A DNA stretch of 64,000 nt from Accumulibacter sp964420975. Lineage in GTDB: Bacteria > Pseudomonadota > Gammaproteobacteria > Burkholderiales > Rhodocyclaceae. The position numbers were made by a program, and so were the translations under genes. The stretch lies in the NCBI GenBank assembly GCA_964420975.1, contig CAYQVH010000007.1, positions 1 through 64,000 of the forward strand, given 5' to 3'. The notes below the pieces were generated by a model that did no database searches, had not been told where the DNA came from, and saw nothing but the letters and a program-made list of their open reading frames with translations. This document shows, one piece after another, positions 36,179-43,666 of this stretch; position 1 is the first letter of the stretch, and each line of letters starts with the position of its first letter.

Positions 36179-37186
36179 ATGCAGCGCGATCCGCTGTCCG
36201 ATGTGCTGACCAGCGTGCGCCTGCGTGGCGCGATCTTCTATTACGTGAGCTGCGATCACGAGTGGGTGGCCGAGACGCCGCCCTCGCCGGAGTTGGCCGA
36301 GGCGCTCAGCCCCGGCGCCGAGCACGTCATCGCCTATCACATGATCTTGCGCGGCGGCGGCTGGGCGGCCATGGACGGCATGGCGCCGCTGCGCTTCCAG
36401 GACGGCGACATCGTCATGTTCCCGCGTGGCGACGCGCACGTCCTTTCCAGCGCGCCGGGCATGCGCGCCGCGGGCGGCGACCAGTCCTGGCGCGCCACCA
36501 CTCGCGACCACCCCAAGCCCATCCTGCTGGCTTTCCACGACGGTGTGTGCGAACTGGATGTCGAAGTGCCGGTTAACCGCGCCAGCGTGGTCTTGGTGTG
36601 CGGCTTCATCAGCTGCGACCTGCGGCCCTTCAACCCGCTCGTCGGCGCGCTGCCCCGGTTGTTGCACCTGCCGGCCAGCGGTGTTGGTGCCTGGGTGGCG
36701 CCCATGCTGGGCCAGGCGGTGGCCGAATCGCGCAACCGCCGTGCCGGCAGCGCTGCGGTGCTGGAGCGGGTGAGCGAGATGGTGTTCGTCGACGCCGCGC
36801 GCCGCCATCTGGAGTCGCTGCCCGAGGAGGGCGGCAGCGGCTGGCTGGCCGCGCTACGCGACCGCTACGTGGGCCGCGCCATCGCGCGCATGCACGAGCG
36901 GCCGGCAGAGCCGTGGACCGTAGACGAACTCGGCCGCGAGGTCGGCCTGTCGCGCTCGGCGTTGCACGAGCGCTTTGTCGAACTGGTCGGCATGCCGCCC
37001 ATGCAGTACCTCGGCAACTGGCGCATGCAGCTCGGCGCCAACCTGCTGCGCGAGAGCAACGCCATCGTCGCGACCATCGCCCAGGAAACCGGTTACGACT
37101 CCGAAGCCGCCTTCTCCCGCGCCTTCAAGCGCCTCACCGGCAAGCCGCCGGCAGCGTGGCGAAGGGAGCAGAGAGTGGGGGGTTAA
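36179..37186 (+). CDS. AraC-family regulator with cupin sensor domain
   Basis: This 335-residue regulator has an N-terminal cupin-6-type domain (DGDIVMFPRGDAHVLSS) and a C-terminal double helix-turn-helix (ELGREVGLSRSALHERFVEL, then IAQETGYDSEAAFSRAFKRL). These regulators commonly control the divergent neighbour, here the methyltransferase and haloperoxidase genes. The stop is immediately followed by a copy of the dispersed repeat. Confidence 0.92.
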   Translation: MQRDPLSDVLTSVRLRGAIFYYVSCDHEWVAETPPSPELAEALSPGAEHVIAYHMILRGGGWAAMDGMAPLRFQDGDIVMFPRGDAHVLSSAPGMRAAGGDQSWRATTRDHPKPILLAFHDGVCELDVEVPVNRASVVLVCGFISCDLRPFNPLVGALPRLLHLPASGVGAWVAPMLGQAVAESRNRRAGSAAVLERVSEMVFVDAARRHLESLPEEGGSGWLAALRDRYVGRAIARMHERPAEPWTVDELGREVGLSRSALHERFVELVGMPPMQYLGNWRMQLGANLLRESNAIVATIAQETGYDSEAAFSRAFKRLTGKPPAAWRREQRVGG

Positions 37187-37264
37187 CAGCCCGTCGGACT
37201 TGACCCTGCCGGCTGTAAATCGTGGAGCAGCGGTCCCTGTTGCCTCGAATTTCGGCGCCAATCG
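37187..37264 (-). repeat. Dispersed repeat, divergent reversed copy 3
   Basis: The block begins CAGCCCGTCGGACTTGA directly after the AraC stop and contains, in the opposite orientation to copy 2, the core that reads GCGGTCCCTGTTGCC and CGAATTTCGGCGCCAAT. The far end is diverged or lost where the LysR gene begins, so the right boundary is uncertain. With copy 2 it brackets the haloperoxidase, methyltransferase and AraC genes as an inverted pair. Confidence 0.65.
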
Positions 37265-37315
37265 TTCGCACAGGTCTCGCCATTCGCCTGCTCGCGACGA
37301 TTTCTTCACCAGCGT

Positions 37316-38215
37316 TCAGCTCAAGGCCGGGTTCGCGCGCAGCCGGTCGACGGCCAGGTCGACGAAGCTGCGCACCTTGGCCGAGCCATGCCGCCCTTCA
37401 CGATGAATGACGTGTACCGGCAGCTCGGGGCCTTCGTAGTCGGTGAGTACGGTCTGCAGTTCGCCGGACGCAAGCTGTGGTGCAAGCTGGTAGGAAAGCA
37501 GGCGCGCCAGTCCGAAACCCAGACGCGCCGCTTCCAGCGCGCCATCGTTGGTGTTGACCACGATGCGCGGCTGCACCTTGACGGCGAGCCGCTCGTCTTG
37601 GTCGAGAAAGACCCACTCGGCGGTGGGCGATAGACTGGTCGAAGCGACGAGCTGGTGCTGCCGTAGATCCGCTGGGGTTTGCGGGACGCCGTGCTGTTCG
37701 AGGTAGGCCGGCGCGCCGCACACCACCCGCCGGACTCGCCCGACGCGTATCGCGCGCAGTGACGAATCGGGCAGACGGCCGATGCGGATGCCGGCGTCGA
37801 GTCCCTCATCGACGAAGCTGACCACGCGGTCGACCAACAGCGCGGCAACCGTCGTCTGGTCGTAGAGCGACTGGTATTCGACGATGAGCGGCATCACGAA
37901 CAGCTTGCCAAACAGCACCGGCGCGGTGACCGCCAGCCGTCCGCGTGGTGTGGCGTTGTTTCCCCCTGCCGCCGCATCGGCCTCCGCGAGATCGAGCAGG
38001 AGACGGCGGGCGTCCTCGAGGTAGCGCGCACCGGCCTCGGTCACCCGGACGACACGCGTGGTGCGGGTGAGCAGCCTGACGCCCAGCCGTTCTTCCAGCG
38101 CCAGCACGGCGCGCGTGACGGCCGGCGCGGACATCTGCAGGCGCCTCGACGCGGCCGCGAAACTCTCCTCCTCGACAACCGCCACGAAAACACTCAGAAG
38201 CTGGAAACGGTCCAT
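37316..38215 (-). CDS. LysR-family transcriptional regulator
   Basis: This 299-residue regulator has an N-terminal winged helix (FAAASRRLQMSAPAVTRAVLAL) and a substrate-binding effector domain. The ATG at 38213-38215 (MDRFQLLSVFVAVVEEESF) fits the family; a longer in-frame start has no support. It diverges from the AhpD-like and flavoreductase genes with a LysR-type box between them, so it probably controls that pair. Confidence 0.93.
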   Translation of the reverse strand: MDRFQLLSVFVAVVEEESFAAASRRLQMSAPAVTRAVLALEERLGVRLLTRTTRVVRVTEAGARYLEDARRLLLDLAEADAAAGGNNATPRGRLAVTAPVLFGKLFVMPLIVEYQSLYDQTTVAALLVDRVVSFVDEGLDAGIRIGRLPDSSLRAIRVGRVRRVVCGAPAYLEQHGVPQTPADLRQHQLVASTSLSPTAEWVFLDQDERLAVKVQPRIVVNTNDGALEAARLGFGLARLLSYQLAPQLASGELQTVLTDYEGPELPVHVIHREGRHGSAKVRSFVDLAVDRLRANPALS

Positions 38216-38221
38216 GATTAT

Positions 38222-38234
38222 TCCAAAATAAGGA
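38222..38234. promoter_or_regulatory. LysR-type T-N11-A box between divergent genes
   Basis: TCC-AAAATAA-GGA is a dyad with the T-N11-A form of LysR operators; with one more base each side it reads TTCC-N7-GGAA. It lies only six bases upstream of the LysR start and about 110 bases upstream of the AhpD-like gene, in a locally AT-rich stretch. Confidence 0.6.
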
Positions 38235-38346
38235 ACGATAAATTGCATTCTACGGGTATTCTTGTGTTCGTTCGTCTCTGGCAAAGTGGCAGGCGTCGAC
38301 CACACGACGACCCCCACCACCCAAGCTCATGCAAAGGACAGAGATC

Positions 38347-38892
38347 ATGACTCGTATCAACATCGTGACGCACGCAAGCGCCAACGCCGAACAGCAGGCG
38401 CTGTTCGACGCCATCCATTCGCAACTGGGAATCGTCCCCAACTTTCTGAAAGTCTTCGCCAACTCGCCGGAAGCGCTGAAGGCTTTCCTCGGTCTGTACG
38501 GCATCGCCAGCAGCGGCTCGCTGGATCCGCAGACGCGTGAGCGGATCGCGCTCGCGCTTGCCCAGCAGAATTCGTGCGCCTACTGCCTCTCCGCGCACAG
38601 CGCGATTGGCCGCAAGCACGGCCTCGACAGCGCCGAAATCGAGGCCAATCGCGGCGGCTCCAGTCACGACGCCAGGGCAGCCGTTGCCGTGAAGTTCGCT
38701 CGCTCGCTGGTCGAGCACACCGGCGAAGTGACCACCGGCGAGCTGCAGGACATGCGCGCTGCCGGCTACAGCGACGCCGACATCGTCGAGGTCATCACCC
38801 ATGTCGGCATGAACCTGCTGACCAACATCCTTGGCAAGGCGAGCCGGGTGGACATCGATTTCCCCAAGGTCGAGCTGAAGATCGCCGCATAG
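38347..38892 (+). CDS. Carboxymuconolactone decarboxylase/AhpD-like peroxidase-related protein
   Basis: This 181-residue protein is of the AhpD/CMD fold, with the redox motif CAYCLSAHSAIGRKHG (Cys-x-x-Cys followed by His). It could reduce peroxides or disulfides together with a flavin reductase. The start at 38347 gives MTRINIVTHASA and matches the usual length. It lies 126 bases before the flavoreductase gene on the same strand, and LysR is divergent. Confidence 0.88.
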   Translation: MTRINIVTHASANAEQQALFDAIHSQLGIVPNFLKVFANSPEALKAFLGLYGIASSGSLDPQTRERIALALAQQNSCAYCLSAHSAIGRKHGLDSAEIEANRGGSSHDARAAVAVKFARSLVEHTGEVTTGELQDMRAAGYSDADIVEVITHVGMNLLTNILGKASRVDIDFPKVELKIAA

Positions 38893-39018
38893 AGGCCCCC
38901 GGCGGCGTCATGGGGATTCGCGCCGGGAACCCCGCGAACCCCTATGACGCCGGATGACTGGTACTCGAAGTCGGCGGGAGGCGGCAAACGGGAACCGCTT
39001 CCTGCAAGGAGAACACCA

Positions 39019-40329
39019 ATGGCTGGATCTTTCGCTCAGATTGCCTTCACTCCTCACGTCAAGGCGCAGCAGACACGTCTGGGCAGCCGCGAGGCCTACG
39101 GTCGCTGGGAAGCCGGCGAGTTGGAGGTTGCCTCCCTCGGCCCCGACGAAATCCGCTTCATCGAGGAACGCGACAGCTTTTATCAGGGAACGGTCGGCGA
39201 GACCGGCTGGCCCTACGTCCAACACCGCGGGGGGCCGGTCGGCTTGCTCAAGGTGCTCGACGAACGGACGCTCGGCTACGCCGACTTCAGCGGCAACCGG
39301 CAGTACGTCTCGGTCGGTAATCTCGCCGGCAACGATCGCGTCTGTCTCTTCCTGATCGACTACCCGCGGCAGAGGCGGCTCAAGATTCTCGGTCGCGCGC
39401 GCGTGGTCGAGGAAGCGAGTGAGCCCGAGCTCATCGCCCGCCTCGAGGATCCGCACTACCGCGCCCGCGTCGAGCGCGCAATCGTCATCCGGATCGAAGC
39501 ATTCGACTGGAACTGCCCGCAATACATTACCCCACGCTTTACCGAAGACGAAGTGGCGAGGCGGGTGGCCGAGGCGGTGCGCGCCGGTGCGCATACGCAG
39601 GCCCCGGCGCGCGACCTCGTCGACGCTGCCGACGCGGTCGCGCCGCTTGGCAGCGGTGAACTGTCGCTGGTGGTTTCCGGCGTCCAAATGCTGACCCCGA
39701 GAATCCGCGCCTACGAGCTGCGTTCGGCCGACTGGGGCGAGCTGCCGGTAGTTACGGCCGGGGCGCATCTGGAGCTGCCGGTCCGCTTGGCGAACGCTAC
39801 GCTCGCGATGCGGCAATACTCGCTGGCCAACCACCCGGAGCGGCGCGACCGGTACGAAATCGCCGTTCTGCGCGAGGAAGACGGTCGCGGGGGCTCGGCG
39901 GCGATCCATGCCAGCTGGCAGATCGGCACCCGCCTCAACGTGCCGCTGCCGCGCAACCATTTTCCGCTGCATGGCGACCATCGGCCGGCGGTGCTGATTG
40001 CCGGTGGTATCGGCATTACGCCGATCGTGGCGATGGCGCAAGCACTGAAAGCGCGCGGCACGGCGTTCGAGCTGCACTACACGGGACGGACACCGCTCGA
40101 GATGGCTTTCCGCGATCGTCTGGCGATCGAGTTTCCTGCGGGTTATCGCACGTATTTCAGCCGTCTGCCCGGCCATTCCCGGCTCGATATCGCCTCTGTT
40201 TTGTCTGCCGCTCCGGCCGATTCGGTATGCTATGTCTGCGGCCCGAGCGGGCTGATCAGGACCGTGCTGGCGACCGCCAGGGATCTGAACATCGGGCCCG
40301 AAAGGGTACAGTACGAATCGTTCGCCTGA
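39019..40329 (+). CDS. Fusion of a PNPOx-like flavin-binding domain and a ferredoxin-reductase-type domain
   Basis: This 436-residue protein has an N-terminal pyridoxamine-phosphate-oxidase-like split barrel (about residues 1-200, with DERTLGYADFSGNRQYVSVG). A FAD/NAD(P)H oxidoreductase module follows (MRQYSLANHPE for FAD, VLIAGGIGITPIVAMAQAL for NAD(P)H, CYVCGPSGLI near the end). Many relatives carry a C-terminal 2Fe-2S domain; this one stops at VQYESFA without it. Electrons would therefore go elsewhere, perhaps to the AhpD-like protein next door. AAGGAG precedes the ATG at the proper distance. Confidence 0.85.
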   Translation: MAGSFAQIAFTPHVKAQQTRLGSREAYGRWEAGELEVASLGPDEIRFIEERDSFYQGTVGETGWPYVQHRGGPVGLLKVLDERTLGYADFSGNRQYVSVGNLAGNDRVCLFLIDYPRQRRLKILGRARVVEEASEPELIARLEDPHYRARVERAIVIRIEAFDWNCPQYITPRFTEDEVARRVAEAVRAGAHTQAPARDLVDAADAVAPLGSGELSLVVSGVQMLTPRIRAYELRSADWGELPVVTAGAHLELPVRLANATLAMRQYSLANHPERRDRYEIAVLREEDGRGGSAAIHASWQIGTRLNVPLPRNHFPLHGDHRPAVLIAGGIGITPIVAMAQALKARGTAFELHYTGRTPLEMAFRDRLAIEFPAGYRTYFSRLPGHSRLDIASVLSAAPADSVCYVCGPSGLIRTVLATARDLNIGPERVQYESFA

Positions 40330-40407
40330 TTCGTCGGCTCAAACCAGAGCCCGGATCGACGAACGCGAGCCGCGCCCGCGGAGGATTCAGCAGAAGGAGT
40401 TCCGAGA

Positions 40408-40896
40408 ATGCCTGATCCGAACAACAACCAGTACCTTTACCTGGTTCAGCACGGCGAGGCCGTTGCCGAATCGATCGATCCCAAGCGGCCGCTAAGCCTG
40501 CTAGGCCGGACCGTCGTCGAGCAGGTCGCGACGTGGGCAGCGCAGCGAGGCGTGGCCGTCGACCAGATTCGTCACAGCGGAAAACTGCGCGCCGCGCAGA
40601 CGGCAACGATCTTCGCGGATAAACTGGGCCCCCGCGACGGCGTCGGCGTGCAATCGGGTCTGGCTCCCAACGACGACGTCCGGCCGCTGGCGGAGGCCCT
40701 GGCGACCGAGTCGGCCGCGCTGATGCTGGTCGGTCATTTGCCCTTTCTGAGCCGTCTTGCCAGCCTCCTGGTGGCTGGCGAAGGCGCGCGACCCGTGATC
40801 CGGTTTCGCAACGCCGGCTTGGTCGGCCTGGTCCGGGAGGGCGAGCAGTGGACGATCGAGTGCGTCATACCGCCGCCATTCACCGGGCCGCGGTAG
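40408..40896 (+). CDS. sixA: Phosphohistidine phosphatase SixA-like
   Basis: This 162-residue histidine-phosphatase-family protein has the catalytic motif VQHGEAVAE (the usual RHG reads QHG), KLRAAQTATIFADKL and the second His in LMLVGHLPFLSRLASLL. SixA removes phosphate from phosphohistidines of phosphotransfer proteins such as NPr. The Arg-to-Gln change in the first motif is known in SixA-type enzymes. AAGGAG precedes the start. Confidence 0.88.
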   Translation: MPDPNNNQYLYLVQHGEAVAESIDPKRPLSLLGRTVVEQVATWAAQRGVAVDQIRHSGKLRAAQTATIFADKLGPRDGVGVQSGLAPNDDVRPLAEALATESAALMLVGHLPFLSRLASLLVAGEGARPVIRFRNAGLVGLVREGEQWTIECVIPPPFTGPR

Positions 40897-40978
40897 GGGC
40901 GGTTGCCGGTGTCGCCAGGATCGGGCATCCGACCCGTCCGCCGACGGCTGCGCAACCGGGTCTCTCTCTCCAGGAGCG

Positions 40979-41773
40979 GTGATGAGAGAAGCAGCAAACT
41001 CCGCCGAGTTTCGCTTTTACGAAGAACTCAACGATGTTCTTCCTGTTGGGCGGCGCAAGCGGTCTTTCGTTTACGCCTTTTCCGGCCAGCCAGCGATCAA
41101 GGACGCGATCGAAGCCCTCGGTGTGCCGCACACCGAGGTCGATCTGATTCTGGTCAACAGCGTGTCGGTTGGTTTCGACTACCGATTGCAGACCGGAGAT
41201 CGCGTGTCGGTCTATCCGGTTTTCGAGTCGCTGGAAATTGGCGGGGTGACACCTCTGCGGCCGCGGCCGCTGCGCGAACCGAAATTCGTCTGCGACGTAC
41301 ATCTCGGCAAGCTGGCAAGACGTCTGCGGCTGCTCGGCTTCGATGTCGCCTACCGGAATCTGGCGACTGATCCCGAACTGGTCGAGACTGCTCTTACCGA
41401 GCAGCGAATCCTGCTCACCCGAGACCGCGGCCTGCTCAAGCTGAAGCAGGTGACCCACGGTTATCTGGTGCGCTCACCGCAGGTCGGCGAACAGGTCCTG
41501 GAGATCATCAGGCGGTTTGACCTGTTGCAACGCGTCCAGCCGTTTTCGCGCTGCACTCGATGCAATGGCTTGCTGCGACCGGTTGCCAAGGCCGAGGTGG
41601 AAGACGCGCTGCCGCCGAAGACGCGCGAGTACTGCGAGGAATTCCATCGCTGCGCCGTCTGCAGCCAGGTTTACTGGAAGGGGACGCACTTTCGTCGCCT
41701 GGCAGCCGAAGTGCTGCAGATGATTGCCCTGAGTTCTGACCCGGGCGACCGCCCGGTGCTTACCCTCCCCTGA
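40979..41773 (+). CDS. Mut7-C RNase-domain protein with N-terminal ubiquitin-like domain
   Basis: 264 residues. The N-terminal 85 form a ThiS/ubiquitin-like region (EVDLILVNSVSVGFDYRL). The rest is a Mut7-C PIN-like nuclease domain (FVCDVHLGKLARRLRLLGFD, then ILLTRDRGLL) with a C-terminal zinc ribbon of two Cys pairs (CTRCNGLL, CAVCSQVYWKG). The conserved acidic residues for metal-dependent RNase activity are visible. Biological targets are unknown. Two ATGs (40979 and 40982) are possible starts. Confidence 0.9.
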   Translation: MMREAANSAEFRFYEELNDVLPVGRRKRSFVYAFSGQPAIKDAIEALGVPHTEVDLILVNSVSVGFDYRLQTGDRVSVYPVFESLEIGGVTPLRPRPLREPKFVCDVHLGKLARRLRLLGFDVAYRNLATDPELVETALTEQRILLTRDRGLLKLKQVTHGYLVRSPQVGEQVLEIIRRFDLLQRVQPFSRCTRCNGLLRPVAKAEVEDALPPKTREYCEEFHRCAVCSQVYWKGTHFRRLAAEVLQMIALSSDPGDRPVLTLP

Positions 41774-41853
41774 TTTGCGAGGCCCTGCGGGCTGAGGAAA
41801 CGGGACGCGACGAATCGTCGCCACTTCGGTAGGGTCGTAGCTATCTCCGCCAG
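41774..41853 (-). pseudogene. Remnant of a glutathione S-transferase 5' end
   Basis: Read on the minus strand, this stretch gives TLPKWRRFVASRFLSPQGLA. It aligns with the start of the intact GST at 29.9 kb (TPPNLQLFIESRFLSPYALS). The start codon position reads ACG instead of ATG, and the similarity ends after about 25 codons, where the Mut7-C gene begins. It is a truncated, non-functional copy. Confidence 0.7.
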
Positions 41854-41946
41854 TCGACTTCTGGCATTATCCTTTCTTGTCGGGCGTGTCCTGGTCGAAG
41901 AAGGCCGGTTGAGAATTGCGGGAGATCTGCGATGACGATCAATGCC
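41789..41946. repeat. Duplicated divergent gene-start segment, copy B
   Basis: These 158 bp match 29874-30030 along their whole length, with about three quarters of bases identical by eye. GGGCTGAGGAAACGGGA, CATTATCCT and GGGAGATCTGCGATG are shared. Here the right-hand gene (Mth938-like) is intact and the left-hand GST is broken, the mirror of copy A. Confidence 0.75.
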
Positions 41947-42291
41947 ACCGAATTCGGCAGCATCACGATTGATGGTGTGACCTATCCACACGACGTCGTG
42001 ATCCGTCTTTCGGGCGACGTGGGAAAAAGAAAGAAGCGTCTGTCGAAACAGTACTACGGCAGCTCGCACACGATCTCGCGCGACGAGGCGGCGTTCGTGT
42101 TCGAAGCGGGTTGCGATACCCTGATCGTCGGCGCCGGACAATACGGTCGTGTGCAGTTGTCGCCTGAAGCGGTGAGCTTCTTCGCCGGACATCATTGCCG
42201 CGTACTGCTGCAGCCGACGCCGGCGGCGATCGAGACCTTCAATCGGGCCGTCGGGGATCGGGTGGTGGGGCTGTTCCACGTCACCTGTTGA
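41932..42291 (+). CDS. Mth938-like (NDUFAF3/DUF498) domain protein
   Basis: This 119-residue single-domain protein has segments IDGVTYPHDVVIRLSGDVGK and TLIVGAGQYGRVQLSPEA typical of the Mth938/NDUFAF3 fold. Bacterial members are of uncertain function; the mitochondrial relative helps assemble respiratory complex I. GGGAGA precedes the ATG by about eight bases. Its upstream region is the duplicated segment described separately. Confidence 0.85.
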   Translation: MTINATEFGSITIDGVTYPHDVVIRLSGDVGKRKKRLSKQYYGSSHTISRDEAAFVFEAGCDTLIVGAGQYGRVQLSPEAVSFFAGHHCRVLLQPTPAAIETFNRAVGDRVVGLFHVTC

Positions 42292-42359
42292 ACGTTTCCT
42301 GTCGACCGTCGCCATCCGCGGCGGCGATCGGGGTTTGTGGTACCTGTCGGGGAGGTGAA

Positions 42360-43199
42360 ATGCGCGTATCGCTGTCGCCGGAGCAGATCGAGAAGACGCT
42401 CCAGGGAATCGTCATCCCTTCCCGGCCGCAGGTGCTCAGCCAGCTCGAACGCGAGTTGCGGCGGGACGATCCGAGTCCGCGGATCGTCGGGCGTCTGATC
42501 AGCGCCGACGTCAGCCTGTCGGCGGCGGTGCTGAAGATGATCAATTCGCCAGCGCTCGGCGTGTCGCGCCGGATCAGTTCCGTTGACCAGGCGGTGAGTC
42601 TTCTCGGGATGTCCTCCGTCTCCCGTCTCGTGACCGGGCTGGCGCTGAAAATGGCGGTTGCCGGAAAAGCTGCGTCGCTCGATCGCTTCTGGGACAGCGC
42701 CGAAGACGTCGCCGGCATCGCCAGCCGGATCGCGTTGACCATCCCGCGCGGGCCGCGGGACGACGCTTATTGTTTCGGGCTGTTTCGGGACGTCGGCATC
42801 CCCTTGCTGATGCAGAAGCTGCCAACGTTTCGCCAGACGCTGATGCTCGCCGACGGCGTCACTGACCGGCCGTGTACGGCTGTCGAGCAGGAACAGCACG
42901 CGACCGACCACGCGACGGTGAGCTACCTGGTCGCCAAGAGCTGGTTCCTGCCTACCGACATCTGCAGTGGAATTCTTCACCACCACGATCCGGCAATCTT
43001 CGACGAGCCGGGCACCGTCGGCGCGCCGGCGCTGACGCTGATCGGGATCAATGCGGTGGCCGAACATTTCCATGACGAGTACGTCCGCATGCGCCCGAAC
43101 AATGCCTGGGGCCTGATCGGCGACCGCGCGCTCGGCCACTTGGGCCTCGACGCGTCCGATTACCGAGACCTGCGCGAGGATATCGTCGCCGCCTGCTGA
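42360..43199 (+). CDS. HDOD-domain signalling protein
   Basis: This 279-residue protein consists of one HDOD domain (IPSRPQVLSQLERELRRDD, DVSLSAAVLKMINSPALG, SSVDQAVSLLGMSSVSRLV). HDOD proteins lack the full metal site of HD phosphohydrolases and act as signalling scaffolds, often beside two-component or c-di-GMP systems. GGAGG lies four bases before the ATG. It ends one base before the convergent TerB-like gene. Confidence 0.92.
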   Translation: MRVSLSPEQIEKTLQGIVIPSRPQVLSQLERELRRDDPSPRIVGRLISADVSLSAAVLKMINSPALGVSRRISSVDQAVSLLGMSSVSRLVTGLALKMAVAGKAASLDRFWDSAEDVAGIASRIALTIPRGPRDDAYCFGLFRDVGIPLLMQKLPTFRQTLMLADGVTDRPCTAVEQEQHATDHATVSYLVAKSWFLPTDICSGILHHHDPAIFDEPGTVGAPALTLIGINAVAEHFHDEYVRMRPNNAWGLIGDRALGHLGLDASDYRDLREDIVAAC

Positions 43200-43200
43200 A

Positions 43201-43653
43201 TCACCCCAGTTCGCGAGCGACGGCGGCGACCGAGGCCGCGTCGGGCAAGCGCGCGAGCTGCGCCAGCATGGTGTCCTTGACCAGCGCCAGCAGTTCGTCG
43301 ACGCGGGTTGCCGTCATCCCGACTTCGGCCGCCACCGCCTGTACAGCGGCCAGTTCGTCGGCGGTCAGCGCGCCGTCGGCGTAGGCGAGCAGTAGACAAC
43401 TGGCGACGACGAGGTCGCGCTGCGCGGCTTCAGGGAACGTCGCCGCCGACACCGCGGCCGGCGGTTCGCCTTGCAGGGCGGAGAACGGCGGCCAGTCGGC
43501 GGCGTTGTTGCGGCAGGCGTCGTAGAAGTCGCGAATCAAGGCGACCTCCTCGGCTGTGCGCGCACCGTCCACCTGGGCGACATGCAGCAGGTGCTGTGTC
43601 GCGCTGGCGGTCTGAGCGGCATCGAGCGTAACGTTGGCGAACTGGGGAAGCAT
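43201..43653 (-). CDS. TerB-like (tellurite-resistance/DjlA) domain protein
   Basis: This 150-residue all-helical protein has two acidic helix-loop patterns of the TerB fold: LLHVAQVDGARTAEEVALIR and LLLAYADGALTADELAAVQ. TerB proteins bind divalent metal through these acidic residues and appear in membrane-associated stress complexes. It is the last gene of the eight-gene operon, 13 bases after the AAA+ ATPase gene. Its exact role is unknown. Confidence 0.85.
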   Translation of the reverse strand: MLPQFANVTLDAAQTASATQHLLHVAQVDGARTAEEVALIRDFYDACRNNAADWPPFSALQGEPPAAVSAATFPEAAQRDLVVASCLLLAYADGALTADELAAVQAVAAEVGMTATRVDELLALVKDTMLAQLARLPDAASVAAVARELG

Positions 43654-43666
43654 GGCGGCGGCTCCT

